From Pelomonas aquatica (lineage in GTDB: Bacteria; Pseudomonadota; Gammaproteobacteria; Burkholderiales; Burkholderiaceae_C): 64,000 nt of DNA. The stretch is from the NCBI RefSeq assembly GCF_026712205.1, contig NZ_JAPPUW010000004.1, forward strand, positions 62,001-126,000, written 5' to 3'. Every line of letters starts with the position of its first letter. The first letter of the stretch is position 1. Shown here piece after piece: positions 26,031-35,820 of this stretch. A program made the translations under genes and the position numbers. The notes beneath the pieces were generated by a model that had not been told where the DNA came from, did no database searches, and worked only from the letters and a program-made list of their open reading frames with translations.

Positions 26031-28352
26031 ATGATCAAGACTCATATTCTCGGCTTTCCGCGCATCGGCGAGCAGCGCGAGCTGAAGACGGCGCTGGAGC
26101 GCCACTGGCGCGGCGAGCTGGCGGCCGAGGCGCTGGAGGCCCAGGCCGCCGAGCTGCGCGCCCGCCACTGGCGCCTGCAGCAGCGCGCCGGGCTGGACCA
26201 TGTCACCGTCGGCGACTTCGCCCTCTACGACCATGTCGCCAACCTGATCCAGCTGTTCGGCTGCGAGCCGGCGCGCTTCGGCTTCAGCGGCCGCGAGACG
26301 CCGCTGCAGCGCTATTTCGTGATGGCGCGCGGCAGCACCGCGCACGCGCACAGCGAGGCCTGCGGCTGCGGCGCCGCCCCGGGCGACGCTGCCGCCGCGC
26401 TGGAGATGACCAAGTGGTTCGACACCAACTACCACTACCTCGTGCCCGAGTTCGATGCCGGCACGGCCTTCAGCCTGCACCCCGAGCGCCTGCTCGCCGA
26501 GGTGGACGAGGCCATCGCCCTGCCCGCCAGCCCCAAGGTCGCGCTGCTCGGGCCGGTCAGCTTCCTGCACCTCGGCAAGAGCCGGGAGGACGGCTTCGAC
26601 CGCCTCGCGCTGCTGGAGCGCCTGCTGCCGGCCTATGAGCAATTACTGGCGCGCCTGGCCGCCCGCGGCGTGACCTGGGTGCAACTGGACGAGCCCGTCC
26701 TCGGCCTGGACCTGGCCCCCGCCTGGCAGGCCGCGCTGCGCCAGGCCTACGCGCGGCTGGCCAGGGCCGAGCTGCCGCTGCCGATGCTGGCCAGCTATTT
26801 CTCGCCGCTGGCCGGCAACCTGGCCCTGGCCTGCGAGCTGCCCGTGGCCGGCCTGCATGTGGATGCGGTGCGCGCCCCGGATGAACTGCTGGCCGTGGCC
26901 CGGTGCCTGCCGCGGGAGCGCGAGCTCTCCGTCGGCATCGTCGACGGCCGCAACATCTGGCGCAGCGACCTCGAGGCCGCGCTGCAGCGGCTGCGGGAAG
27001 TGCGCGAGCTGCGCGGCGGGCGGCTGTGGGTGGCGGCCTCCTGCTCGCTGCTGCATCTGCCCTTCAGCCTGCGCCAGGATCGGGCGCTGGACGCCGAGCT
27101 GCAGGCCTGGCTGGCCGGCGCCGTCGAGAAGCTGGACGAACTGCGCGTGCTCAGGCGCGCGCTGTGGGGCGACGAGGCGGGCGTCGCGCGCGAACTGGCC
27201 GAGTCACGCGCCGCGCGGGCCGCTCGGGCCGCCAGCCTGCGCGTGCGCCAAGCCGCCGTCGCCGCGCGCGTGGCCGCGCTGCCGGCCGACGCGGACCGGC
27301 GCCATTCGCCGTTCCCGGCGCGCCAGGCCGCCCAGCGCCGCCGCCTGCGCCTGCCGGCCTTCCCGACGACGACCATCGGCTCCTTCCCGCAGACGCCGGC
27401 GATCCGCGCCGCGCGCGCCGCCTTCCGGCGCGGCGAGCTGCCGCAGGCCGACTACCGGCAGGCCATGCGCCAGGAGATCGAGCTCGCGGTGCGCAAGCAG
27501 GAGGCGCTCGGCCTGGACGTGCTCGTGCATGGCGAGGCCGAGCGCAACGACATGGTGGAGTATTTCGGCGAACAGCTCGCCGGCTTCGCCTTCACGGCCA
27601 ACGGCTGGGTGCAGAGCTATGGCTCGCGCTGCGTGAAGCCGCCGGTGCTGTTCGGCGACGTGTCGCGCCCCCAGGCCATGACGGTGGACTGGACCGTCTT
27701 CGCGCAGAGCCTCACCGCGCGGCCGATGAAGGGCATGCTGACCGGCCCGATCACCATCCTCCAGTGGTCCTTCGTGCGCGACGACCAGCCGCGCGCCGAC
27801 ACCGCGCTGCAGATCGCGCTGGCCATCCGCGACGAGGTGGCCGAGCTGGAGACCGCCGGCATCGCCGTCATCCAGATCGACGAACCCGCCCTCCGCGAAG
27901 GCCTGCCGCTGCGCCGCGACGCCCGGGCCGACTACCTCGCCTGGGCCACCCGCGCCTTCCGCGTGGCGGCCAGCCCCGTGCGCGACGACACGCAGATCCA
28001 CACCCATATGTGCTACGCGGAGTTCAACGACATCCTGCCGGACATCGCCGCGCTGGACGCCGACGTCATCACCCTCGAGACCAGCCGCTCCGGCATGGCG
28101 CTGCTGAGGGCCTTCGGCGACTTCCGCTACCCCAACGAGATCGGGCCCGGCGTCTACGACATCCACTCGCCGCGCGTGCCCGAGGCCGCCGAGATGCAGC
28201 GCCTGCTGCGCAAGGCCGCCGAGGTCATCCCGGCCGGGCAGCTCTGGGTCAACCCCGACTGCGGGCTGAAGACGCGCGGCTGGCCCGAGACCGAGGCGGC
28301 GCTGCGCCATATGGTCGACGCGGCCCGGGCACTCCGCGGCGAGGGGGCCTGA
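26031..28352 (+). CDS. metE: Cobalamin-independent methionine synthase
   Basis: 773 aa, full length for MetE (5-methyltetrahydropteroyltriglutamate-homocysteine methyltransferase), the last step of methionine synthesis. The N-terminal half starts [18 protein letters not shown]; the C-terminal catalytic barrel has [19 protein letters not shown]. Zinc ligands are visible in [12 protein letters not shown] (near residue 656), [10 protein letters not shown] and [11 protein letters not shown] (near residue 742). No strong ribosome-binding site precedes ATG 26031. Expected to be activated by the divergent MetR. Confidence 0.97.
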   Translation: MIKTHILGFPRIGEQRELKTALERHWRGELAAEALEAQAAELRARHWRLQQRAGLDHVTVGDFALYDHVANLIQLFGCEPARFGFSGRETPLQRYFVMARGSTAHAHSEACGCGAAPGDAAAALEMTKWFDTNYHYLVPEFDAGTAFSLHPERLLAEVDEAIALPASPKVALLGPVSFLHLGKSREDGFDRLALLERLLPAYEQLLARLAARGVTWVQLDEPVLGLDLAPAWQAALRQAYARLARAELPLPMLASYFSPLAGNLALACELPVAGLHVDAVRAPDELLAVARCLPRERELSVGIVDGRNIWRSDLEAALQRLREVRELRGGRLWVAASCSLLHLPFSLRQDRALDAELQAWLAGAVEKLDELRVLRRALWGDEAGVARELAESRAARAARAASLRVRQAAVAARVAALPADADRRHSPFPARQAAQRRRLRLPAFPTTTIGSFPQTPAIRAARAAFRRGELPQADYRQAMRQEIELAVRKQEALGLDVLVHGEAERNDMVEYFGEQLAGFAFTANGWVQSYGSRCVKPPVLFGDVSRPQAMTVDWTVFAQSLTARPMKGMLTGPITILQWSFVRDDQPRADTALQIALAIRDEVAELETAGIAVIQIDEPALREGLPLRRDARADYLAWATRAFRVAASPVRDDTQIHTHMCYAEFNDILPDIAALDADVITLETSRSGMALLRAFGDFRYPNEIGPGVYDIHSPRVPEAAEMQRLLRKAAEVIPAGQLWVNPDCGLKTRGWPETEAALRHMVDAARALRGEGA

Positions 28353-28368
28353 ACGGCGCCCGCCCAGC

Positions 28369-28391
28369 AAAAAGGCCGGCATGCGCCGGCC
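28369..28391 (-). terminator. Rho-independent terminator of sodB
   Basis: On the minus strand, GGCCGGC-GCAT-GCCGGCC followed by TTTTT, 23 nt after the sodB stop. It lies between the convergent metE and sodB genes; only the minus direction has the T-run. Confidence 0.85.
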
Positions 28392-28413
28392 CTGTTGATG
28401 CGCGGGAAGCGCC

Positions 28414-28995
28414 TCAGGCGAAGTTGGCTTCGGCGAACTGCCAGTTCACGAGGTGGCCCAGGAAGGTCTCGACGAACTTCTGGCGCAGGTTGCGGTAGTC
28501 GATGTAGTAGGCGTGCTCCCACACGTCGACGGTCAGCAGGGCCTTGTCGGCGGTGGTCAGCGGCGTGCCGGCGGCGCCGGTGTTGACGATGTCGACCGAG
28601 CCGTCGGCCTTCTTGACGAGCCAGGTCCAGCCGGAACCGAAGTTGCCGACGGCGCTCTTCACGAAGGCTTCCTTGAAGGCCGCATAGCTGCCCCACTTGG
28701 CGTCGATGGCCGCGGCCAGCGCGCCGCCGGGCTCGCCGCCGCCGGCCGGCTTCATGCAGTTCCAGAAGAAGCTGTGGTTCCAGATCTGCGCGGCGTTGTT
28801 GTAGATGCCGCCCGAGCTCTTCTTGACGATCTCTTCGAGCGTCATGGCTTCGAACTCGGTGCCCTTCTGCAGGTTGTTGAGGTTGACCACATAGGCGTTG
28901 TGGTGCTTGCCGTGGTGGAACCCCAGCGTTTCCTTGCTGTAGTGCGGGGCCAGGGCGTCGATGGCATAGGGCAGCGGAGGCAGCGTGTGTTCCAT
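28414..28995 (-). CDS. sodB: Superoxide dismutase, iron type
   Basis: 193 aa. Metal ligands H27 ([10 protein letters not shown]), H74 (QIWNHSFFW), D157 and H161 ([11 protein letters not shown]) are all present; the glutamine at residue 70 in NNAAQIWNH is the Fe-type position. Cytosolic enzyme that dismutates superoxide. ATG 28995 has GAGG 9 nt upstream. It follows xseA by 56 nt in the same direction and ends in a clear terminator. Confidence 0.96.
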   Translation of the reverse strand: MEHTLPPLPYAIDALAPHYSKETLGFHHGKHHNAYVVNLNNLQKGTEFEAMTLEEIVKKSSGGIYNNAAQIWNHSFFWNCMKPAGGGEPGGALAAAIDAKWGSYAAFKEAFVKSAVGNFGSGWTWLVKKADGSVDIVNTGAAGTPLTTADKALLTVDVWEHAYYIDYRNLRQKFVETFLGHLVNWQFAEANFA

Positions 28996-29051
28996 GAGGA
29001 TCCTCGAATGTTGGGGGGAAGGGAAACGCGGCGGATTGTAGGGAGGGCAGA

Positions 29052-30404
29052 TCACCCCTGCGGGGATGCCCGTACTCTGAGAATTTGCAAGTCGGCGCTG
29101 CCGTCGGCGAGCACCGCGCGCACCTCGGCACCGGGCTGCAGCGCCTGCACGGACGTGATCGCGCCGCCCTGCCCATCGTCCAGCCAGGCATAGCCGCGTG
29201 CCAGCACATGTTGGGGATCCAGGGCCTGCAGCCGGGCCTGCAGTGCATCGAGCCGCGCGGCCTGGCGGGCCAGCGCGTCGCGCTGCGCGCGCGCATGGCG
29301 CTGGGCGATGTGCTCGAGGCGCTGGCGCAACAGCTCGACGCGCCGCCCCGGCGCCGCCGTCGCGCGCTGAGCCAGCAGCTCCAGCAGGCGGCGCTGGCGG
29401 GCCAGCGCGTCGCTGGGGCGGGCCAGGCGCAGCGCGAGGCGGTCCAGACGCTGGCCCAGGGTCTGCAGCCGGTGGTCCACGCGCAGCGCCAGGCCGCGCT
29501 CCAGGCTGGCGAGTTCGGCCAGCAGCGCCTCGCGGGACGGCGCCGCCAGCTCGGCGGCAGCCGTGGGCGTGGGCGCGCGCAAGTCGGCCGCCAGGTCGCA
29601 CAGCGTCACGTCGGTCTCGTGGCCGACACCGCAGACGACGGGCAGGGCCGACGCCGCAACCGCGCGCACGACGCGCTCGTCGTTGAAGGCCCACAGGTCT
29701 TCCAGCGAGCCGCCGCCGCGCACCAGCAGCAGCAGGTCGACCTCGGCGCGCGCATTGGCCGTGCGCAGCGCGCTGACCAGGGCCGGCGGCGCTTCGGCGC
29801 CCTGCACGAGGCTGGGATAGACGACCACCTCGACCTGCGGCGCGCGGCGCGCCAGCGCGGTCAGCACGTCGTGCAGGGCCGCACCGGCCGTGGACGTGAC
29901 GACGCCGATGCGCCGCGGGTGGCTGGGCAGCGCGCGCTTGGCCTCGGCGTCGAAGAGGCCCTCGGCCGTGAGCCGCGCGCGCAGCTTCAGGAACTGCTCG
30001 TACAGCGAGCCGGCGCCGGCACGGCGCATGGCCTCGACGACGAACTGCAGTTCGCCGCGCGGCTCGTAGACGGCCACGCGGCCGCGCAGTTCGACCAGTG
30101 CGCCGTCGGCCGGCGAAAAATCCAGCATCGCCGCCGCGCGCCGGAACATCGCGCAGCGCAGGCTGGCGGCCAGGCCGTCGGCGTCCTTCAGCGTGAAGTA
30201 GCAGTGGCCGCTGGCCGCGCGCGTGAAGCCGGCGATCTCGCCGCCGACCACGACGACGGAGAAGCGCTCGGCCAGGCTCTGTGCAATCGCGTCGACCAGG
30301 CCGGCCACGCCCCAGACACGACGGCCCGATGCGGCTTCGCGGCCTTCAATCACGCGCAAACCCAATGCCGGCGCGGGCCGGGAAGTCCACAGCCGCGCCA
30401 ACAC
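29052..30404 (-). CDS. xseA: Exodeoxyribonuclease VII large subunit
   Basis: 450 aa. N-terminal OB-fold ([39 protein letters not shown] in separate parts), catalytic core with [38 protein letters not shown] and [28 protein letters not shown] (each a conserved block), then the helical coiled-coil C terminus. With the small subunit XseB (not in this window) it degrades single-stranded DNA in repair. Divergent from exbB. Confidence 0.95.
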   Translation of the reverse strand: MLARLWTSRPAPALGLRVIEGREAASGRRVWGVAGLVDAIAQSLAERFSVVVVGGEIAGFTRAASGHCYFTLKDADGLAASLRCAMFRRAAAMLDFSPADGALVELRGRVAVYEPRGELQFVVEAMRRAGAGSLYEQFLKLRARLTAEGLFDAEAKRALPSHPRRIGVVTSTAGAALHDVLTALARRAPQVEVVVYPSLVQGAEAPPALVSALRTANARAEVDLLLLVRGGGSLEDLWAFNDERVVRAVAASALPVVCGVGHETDVTLCDLAADLRAPTPTAAAELAAPSREALLAELASLERGLALRVDHRLQTLGQRLDRLALRLARPSDALARQRRLLELLAQRATAAPGRRVELLRQRLEHIAQRHARAQRDALARQAARLDALQARLQALDPQHVLARGYAWLDDGQGGAITSVQALQPGAEVRAVLADGSADLQILRVRASPQG

Positions 30405-30700
30405 TGGGCTGGCGGGCGATTTCGGCCCCTGCGCGCCGTCATGGCGTCGTCATGAGCATATAAGGCCTTGTTTTTCAATTCGAAATCCGCTGCTCAAACT
30501 TGAGGCAAGTTGTCCAAGGCCTTGATTTGACGGCCCCTGCCGCCTTCCGCCCCGCGTTTGCCCACAAAGTTATCCACAGCGACGGTGGATTGTGAGCAGG
30601 CTTTTCAGGCCGCCAGGGACTGGCTTCGCGGGCCGGGGCTGGGGTCATAATCCCGCGCACTCATCCGGCCCCTGCGGCCGTTCTTCCGACGGGGACGACC
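30405..30700. promoter_or_regulatory. xseA-exbB divergent intergenic region with a DnaA-box-like site
   Basis: 296 nt. A perfect 9-mer TTATCCACA (30570-30578), an inverted repeat AACTTG-AGG-CAAGTT (30497-30511) and two copies of AAGGCCTTG (30462-30470 and 30516-30524) are visible. They may hold promoters for both genes; only one DnaA-type 9-mer is present, so this is not an origin. Confidence 0.4.
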
Positions 30701-31318
30701 TTGTTTTCGATCATACAAGCGGCCGGCTGGCCGATCTGGCCCTTGCTCCTGTGTTCCGTGGTGGCCCTGGCCCTGGTCATCGAGCGCCTGTCCAGCCTGC
30801 GCACCAGCCGCGTGCTGCCGGCGCGGCTGCTGGACGACGTGATGAACGTCAGCGCCCAGCAGCTGCCGGCGCCCGACATGGTCGACCGCCTGGCCGAGAA
30901 CTCCGTGCTCGGCGAAGTGCTGGCCGCCGGCCTGCGCGCCGTCACGTCCGAGCCGCAGATGCCCGAGGGCAAGCTGCGCCTGGTGTTCGAGTTCGCCGGC
31001 CGCCGCGCCGTGCACCAGCTCGAGCGCTACATGAACACGCTGGGGACCATCGCCACCGCGGCACCGCTGCTGGGCCTGATGGGCACCGTGGTCGGCATGA
31101 TCGAGATCTTCGGCAGCCAGACGCCCGGCGGCGGCAACCCGGCCCAGTTGGCGCACGGCATCTCCATCGCCCTCTACAACACGGCCTTCGGTCTGATGAT
31201 CGCCATCCCGTCGCTGATGTTCTACCGCTACTTCCGCGGCAAGATCGAGGAGTACGTGCTCGAACTCGAAGCCGCCGCCGACCGCCTGCTGGGCCAGCTG
31301 CGCCGCTACACGGCCTGA
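30701..31318 (+). CDS. exbB: MotA/TolQ/ExbB proton channel family protein
   Basis: 205 aa from TTG 30701 (GGGGA 8 nt upstream). Three transmembrane segments: residues 9-27, about 112-135 with TIATAAPLLGLMGTVVGMI, and about 150-172 with ALYNTAFGLMIAIPSLMFYR. Partners with ExbD to form a proton-driven motor for TonB or TolA-type systems. It is followed after a repeat-bearing gap by exbD and lpxK. This is a second ExbB/ExbD pair, separate from the tonB operon at 37-39 kb. Confidence 0.92.
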   Translation: MFSIIQAAGWPIWPLLLCSVVALALVIERLSSLRTSRVLPARLLDDVMNVSAQQLPAPDMVDRLAENSVLGEVLAAGLRAVTSEPQMPEGKLRLVFEFAGRRAVHQLERYMNTLGTIATAAPLLGLMGTVVGMIEIFGSQTPGGGNPAQLAHGISIALYNTAFGLMIAIPSLMFYRYFRGKIEEYVLELEAAADRLLGQLRRYTA

Positions 31319-31492
31319 AATGAACTGCCCCGCGTCCGGTCTCGCCGCGCTGAACGCGGGCGCGTCCAGCCGGTCCCCCGAGGGGACGGCGATGCAAGCG
31401 GCGTTGAGCCGCTTGCACATCGCCTGCGGGCCGGCTTGGGAGCGGCCCGGCACCGACCCGCAGCCTGCTGCACACAACGGATGAACTGACAC
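31319..31492 (+). repeat. GC-rich intergenic segment with strong hairpin (possible repeat relative)
   Basis: 174 nt between exbB and exbD. Contains a GTCCCCCGAGGGGAC core like the C-run/G-run core of the repeats at 11267 and 52488, then a long stem: GGCGAT-GCAAGCGGC (31388-31402) pairing with GCCGCTTGC-AC-ATCGCC (31408-31424), 15 bp with a 2-nt bulge. No coding potential. Similarity to the other copies is limited to the core, so kinship is tentative. Confidence 0.5.
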
Positions 31493-31909
31493 ATGAGATT
31501 CCGCTCCCCGCACCGCGAGCCGCCGGAGATCAACCTGATCCCCTTCATCGACGTGCTGCTGGTGATCCTGATCTTCCTGATGCTGTCGACGACCTATTCC
31601 AAGTTCACCGAACTGCAGATCACGCTGCCCTCGGCGGACGCCGAGAAGCTCAAGGACAGGCCGCAGGAGGTCATCGTCGGCATCGCGGCAGACGGCCGCT
31701 TCGTCATCAACCGCCAGCCGGTGGAAGGCCGCTCGGTGGACATCCTGATCGGCGCGCTGCGCCAGGCCTCGGGCGGCAACGCGGACGCTTCGCTGATCAT
31801 CTCGGCCGACGCGGCCACGCCCCACCAGGCCGTCATCAACGTGATGGACGCCGCGCGCCGCGTCGGCCTGACGCGTGTCACCTTCGCCGCGCAGACCGAC
31901 GCTCGCTGA
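31493..31909 (+). CDS. exbD: ExbD/TolR biopolymer transport protein
   Basis: 138 aa with a short cytosolic N terminus, one transmembrane helix (residues 17-37) that contains the essential aspartate in NLIPFIDVLLVILIFLM, and a periplasmic domain. Works with the ExbB encoded 174 nt upstream to convert proton motive force. The 3' end overlaps the lpxK start by 35 nt. Confidence 0.93.
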   Translation: MRFRSPHREPPEINLIPFIDVLLVILIFLMLSTTYSKFTELQITLPSADAEKLKDRPQEVIVGIAADGRFVINRQPVEGRSVDILIGALRQASGGNADASLIISADAATPHQAVINVMDAARRVGLTRVTFAAQTDAR

Positions 31910-32924
31910 TCGGCTCCAGCGCGAGTGGTTGAGCGGCGGCCCGCTGTCCGCCGCGCTGCTGCCGCTGAGCTGGCTCTACCGCGGGCTGCTGGCACTGCGC
32001 CGCCTGGCCTACCGCATCGGCCTGAAACGGACCGAGGCGCTGCCCGTGCCCGTCATCGTGGTCGGCAACTGGATCGTCGGCGGCGCCGGCAAGACGCCGA
32101 CGACGCTGGCCCTGCTGGAGCTGCTGCGCGCACGCGGCCTGAAGGCCGGCGTGGTGTCGCGCGGCTACGGCCGCGAGAGTGACGGCGTGCGCGTCGCCAG
32201 CCCTGCCTCGACGGCAGGCGAACTGGGCGACGAACCCCTGCTGATCCACAGACGCGGCCGCGTGCCCGTGGCCGTCGGCAGTGACCGCGGCGCCGCGGCA
32301 AGGGCGCTGCTGGTGGCCCATCCCGGCCTGGACCTGCTGGTCAGCGATGACGGCCTGCAGCACTGGCGGCTGCCGCGGGAGCTGAGCCTGCTGGTCTTCG
32401 ACGAGCGGGGCCTCGGCAATGGCCGGCTGCTGCCTGCCGGCCCGCTGCGCCAGCCGCCCACGCCGCTGGCCGCGGACGACCTCGTCGTCTACAACTCGGC
32501 CCGCGCCAGCACCGCGTTGCCCGGCTTCGTCGCCGAGCGCCGCCTGGCGGGCGCCGTGCCGCTGGCCGGCTGGTGGGCCGGCGAGCCGGCGGACATGGCC
32601 ACGCTGCTCGCGCTGCGCGCCCTGCCCGGCCTGCGGGCCTGCGCCGGACTCGCGCGCCCGCAGCGCTTCTTCGACATGCTGGCCGGCCTGGGCCTGAGCT
32701 TCGAGCCCCTGCCCCTGCCCGACCATGCCGACTTCCACACACTCCCCTGGCCCGCGGACGCGGCCGGCGTGCTGCTGACCGAGAAGGACGCGGTCAAGCT
32801 GCCGCCCGAGCGCGCTGGCCCCACGCCGATCTGGGTCGTGACGCTAGACTTTGCCCTTGGCGCCGGCTTCGAGGCCGCGCTGGATACCCAACTTCAACGC
32901 CTGTTTCCTGGTAGGACCTGTTAA
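31875..32924 (+). CDS. lpxK: Tetraacyldisaccharide 4'-kinase
   Basis: About 349 aa inner-membrane-associated kinase that adds the 4' phosphate to the lipid A precursor. N-terminal hydrophobic segment (PLSAALLPLSWLYRGLLALRR), Walker A motif GGAGKTPTT near residues 69-77 and the conserved VSRGYGRES and LVSDDGLQHWRL blocks. GTG 31875 is inside exbD; no better start is obvious. The last three codons and the TAA stop fall within the left arm of the large inverted-repeat element that follows. Confidence 0.94.
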   Translation: MSPSPRRPTLADRLQREWLSGGPLSAALLPLSWLYRGLLALRRLAYRIGLKRTEALPVPVIVVGNWIVGGAGKTPTTLALLELLRARGLKAGVVSRGYGRESDGVRVASPASTAGELGDEPLLIHRRGRVPVAVGSDRGAAARALLVAHPGLDLLVSDDGLQHWRLPRELSLLVFDERGLGNGRLLPAGPLRQPPTPLAADDLVVYNSARASTALPGFVAERRLAGAVPLAGWWAGEPADMATLLALRALPGLRACAGLARPQRFFDMLAGLGLSFEPLPLPDHADFHTLPWPADAAGVLLTEKDAVKLPPERAGPTPIWVVTLDFALGAGFEAALDTQLQRLFPGRTC

Positions 32925-33178
32925 CAGGGTGGTAATGGGTCGCGTTGTGATCAGAAAGGCCTCAGGCAAGGCGCAAACCGGAGCCGGGTCGGGTACCCGG
33001 CGAGGATTTGCAACGCCGAATGAGGCCTTTCTGATCACAACCCTTCGGGAAGGCCCGCCGCCACGGGCCACTCGTCGTTGCGTCACTTGCCCGCACATGA
33101 GTGCGGGCGGCGTGCCGCGCCTAGATTGGCCCGTGGCGGCGGGCCTTCGCGACCCATTACCACCCTGTTAACAGGTCC
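32914..33178. repeat. 265-nt nested inverted-repeat element (three-way junction)
   Basis: Outer arms 32914-32944 and 33148-33178 are perfect 31 bp inverted copies. Inside are two further perfect stems: 32945-32964 with 33021-33040 (20 bp) and 33050-33070 with 33127-33147 (21 bp). Each inner loop has its own tip hairpin: GCCGGGT/ACCCGGC (32983-33001) and GCCCGCAC/GTGCGGGC (33089-33108). Both ends contain the palindrome CCTGTTAACAGG. The outer left arm contains the lpxK stop codon and the right arm ends 3 nt before the next start codon. No open frame worth calling. Could be a MITE-like insertion, a cruciform-forming repeat or a structured RNA. Confidence 0.95.
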
Positions 33179-33181
33179 CCT

Positions 33182-33400
33182 ATGGATCAACGACTGATCG
33201 AGATGCTGGTCTGCCCGCTGTGCAAAGGGCCGCTGACGCTGCTGCGCGGCGCCGAGCCCGACTTGCCGGCCCTGGCCTGCCGCGCCGACCGCCTGGCCTT
33301 CCCGATCCGCGACGGCATCCCGCTGATGCTGGAGAACGAGGCCAAGCCCTGGGACCCCGAGGCCGCCAGCGCCCCTGTGCCGCTGGCGCCGGCCGATTGA
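33182..33400 (+). CDS. Trm112-family protein (UPF0434, YcaR-like)
   Basis: 72 aa, starting [18 protein letters not shown] with the CPLC zinc-type knuckle and [20 protein letters not shown], the typical block of the family. In gammaproteobacteria the homologue ycaR sits between lpxK and kdsB exactly as here. Its only Shine-Dalgarno candidate, AGG at 33173-33175, is within the right arm of the inverted-repeat element. It ends with TGATG, overlapping kdsB. Role in bacteria unclear; eukaryotic Trm112 activates methyltransferases. Confidence 0.9.
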   Translation: MDQRLIEMLVCPLCKGPLTLLRGAEPDLPALACRADRLAFPIRDGIPLMLENEAKPWDPEAASAPVPLAPAD

Positions 33401-34137
33401 TGGGCTTCACCGTCATCATCCCGGCGCGCCTCGCGTCGACCCGCCTGCCGAACAAGCCGCTGGCCGACATCGCCGGCCTGCCGATGATCGTGCGCGTCGC
33501 GCGCCGTGCGGCCGAGTCGGGGGCGAGCCAGGTCGTCGTCGCGACGGACGCGCCCGAGGTGGCCGCCGCCTGCGCGGGCCACGGCGTGCGCGCGCTGATG
33601 ACGCGTGCCGACCACCCCTCGGGCAGCGACCGCCTCGCCGAGGCCGTCGAGCAGCTCGGACTGGCGGACGACGCGACAGTCGTCAACGTGCAGGGCGACG
33701 AGCCGCTGATCGCGCCGGCGATGATCGACGCCTGCGCCGCGACGCTGGCCGCCCAGCCCGACTGCGTGATGGCCACCGTCGCGCATGAACTGAGCGAGGC
33801 TTCCGAGTTCGCGAATCCGAACGTCGTCAAGCTCGTCACCGACAAGGCCGGGCGGGCGCTGTACTTCTCGCGCGCCCCCATCGCCTGGTGGCGCGACGGC
33901 GCCGGCCAGCCCAAGCAGGCGCTGCGCCATGTCGGCCTCTACGCCTACCGCGCCGGCTTCCTGCGCCGCTTCCCGACGCTGGCGGTCAGCCCGCTGGAGC
34001 AGATCGAGTCGCTGGAGCAGTTGCGCGTGCTCTGGCATGGCGAGCGCATCGCGGTGCACGTCAGCCCGGAACGGCCCGGCCCGGGCGTCGACACGCCCGA
34101 GGATCTGGAACGTGTTCGCCGCTTGATCCGGGCGTAA
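33400..34137 (+). CDS. kdsB: 3-deoxy-manno-octulosonate cytidylyltransferase
   Basis: 245 aa. N-terminal nucleotide-binding motif [26 protein letters not shown] and the C-terminal [12 protein letters not shown] and [12 protein letters not shown] blocks are diagnostic. Activates KDO as CMP-KDO for lipopolysaccharide core synthesis in the cytosol, alongside lpxK upstream. Starts in a 1 nt overlap with the preceding stop. Confidence 0.96.
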   Translation: MGFTVIIPARLASTRLPNKPLADIAGLPMIVRVARRAAESGASQVVVATDAPEVAAACAGHGVRALMTRADHPSGSDRLAEAVEQLGLADDATVVNVQGDEPLIAPAMIDACAATLAAQPDCVMATVAHELSEASEFANPNVVKLVTDKAGRALYFSRAPIAWWRDGAGQPKQALRHVGLYAYRAGFLRRFPTLAVSPLEQIESLEQLRVLWHGERIAVHVSPERPGPGVDTPEDLERVRRLIRA

Positions 34138-34193
34138 GCACCAGTTTGGAGCGTCAGGCCCTCGAAAGGCCACATGCGATACTCGACCGCTGA

Positions 34194-34895
<702 letters not shown>

Positions 34896-34917
34896 AGCCG
34901 TCGCACTGCCCACAAAG

Positions 34918-34947
34918 GCCGCTGCCCTCGCGCCCAGCGGCTTTTTT
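34918..34947 (+). terminator. Rho-independent terminator after adk
   Basis: GCCGCTG (34918-34924), 10 nt loop, CAGCGGC (34935-34941) and TTTTTT. Confidence 0.9.
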
Positions 34948-34957
34948 GTCGGCCACA

Positions 34958-34975
34958 ATTGACGTTTACGTCAAT
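34958..34975 (+). promoter_or_regulatory. Palindromic operator ATTGACGTTTACGTCAAT upstream of the dehydrogenase gene
   Basis: 8 bp perfect arms with a TT spacer, 21 nt before the start codon. The form TTGACGT-TT-ACGTCAA resembles operators of MerR-family regulators such as LiuR that control branched-chain amino acid and fatty acid catabolism in proteobacteria; the downstream enzyme fits that regulon. From memory, not a database match. Confidence 0.6.
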
Positions 34976-34995
34976 CAACCCAGGAGATCCTCATC

Positions 34996-35754
<759 letters not shown>

Positions 35755-35770
35755 GCGCCGCGGCGACATG

Positions 35771-35803
35771 AAAAAAGGGCCTGGTGCGAACCAGGCCCTT
35801 TTT
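35771..35803. terminator. Bidirectional Rho-independent terminator
   Basis: AAAAAAGGGCCTGGT-GCGA-ACCAGGCCCTTTTT: a 9 bp GC-rich stem with A-run before and T-run after, serving both the dehydrogenase gene and the convergent TPR gene. Confidence 0.92.
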
Positions 35804-35820
35804 GTTTGGCGAACGCCGGG

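Noticed and set aside
30570-30578. Replication origin signalled by a DnaA box
   Set aside because: Only one perfect 9-mer, no cluster, no dnaA/dnaN neighbourhood.
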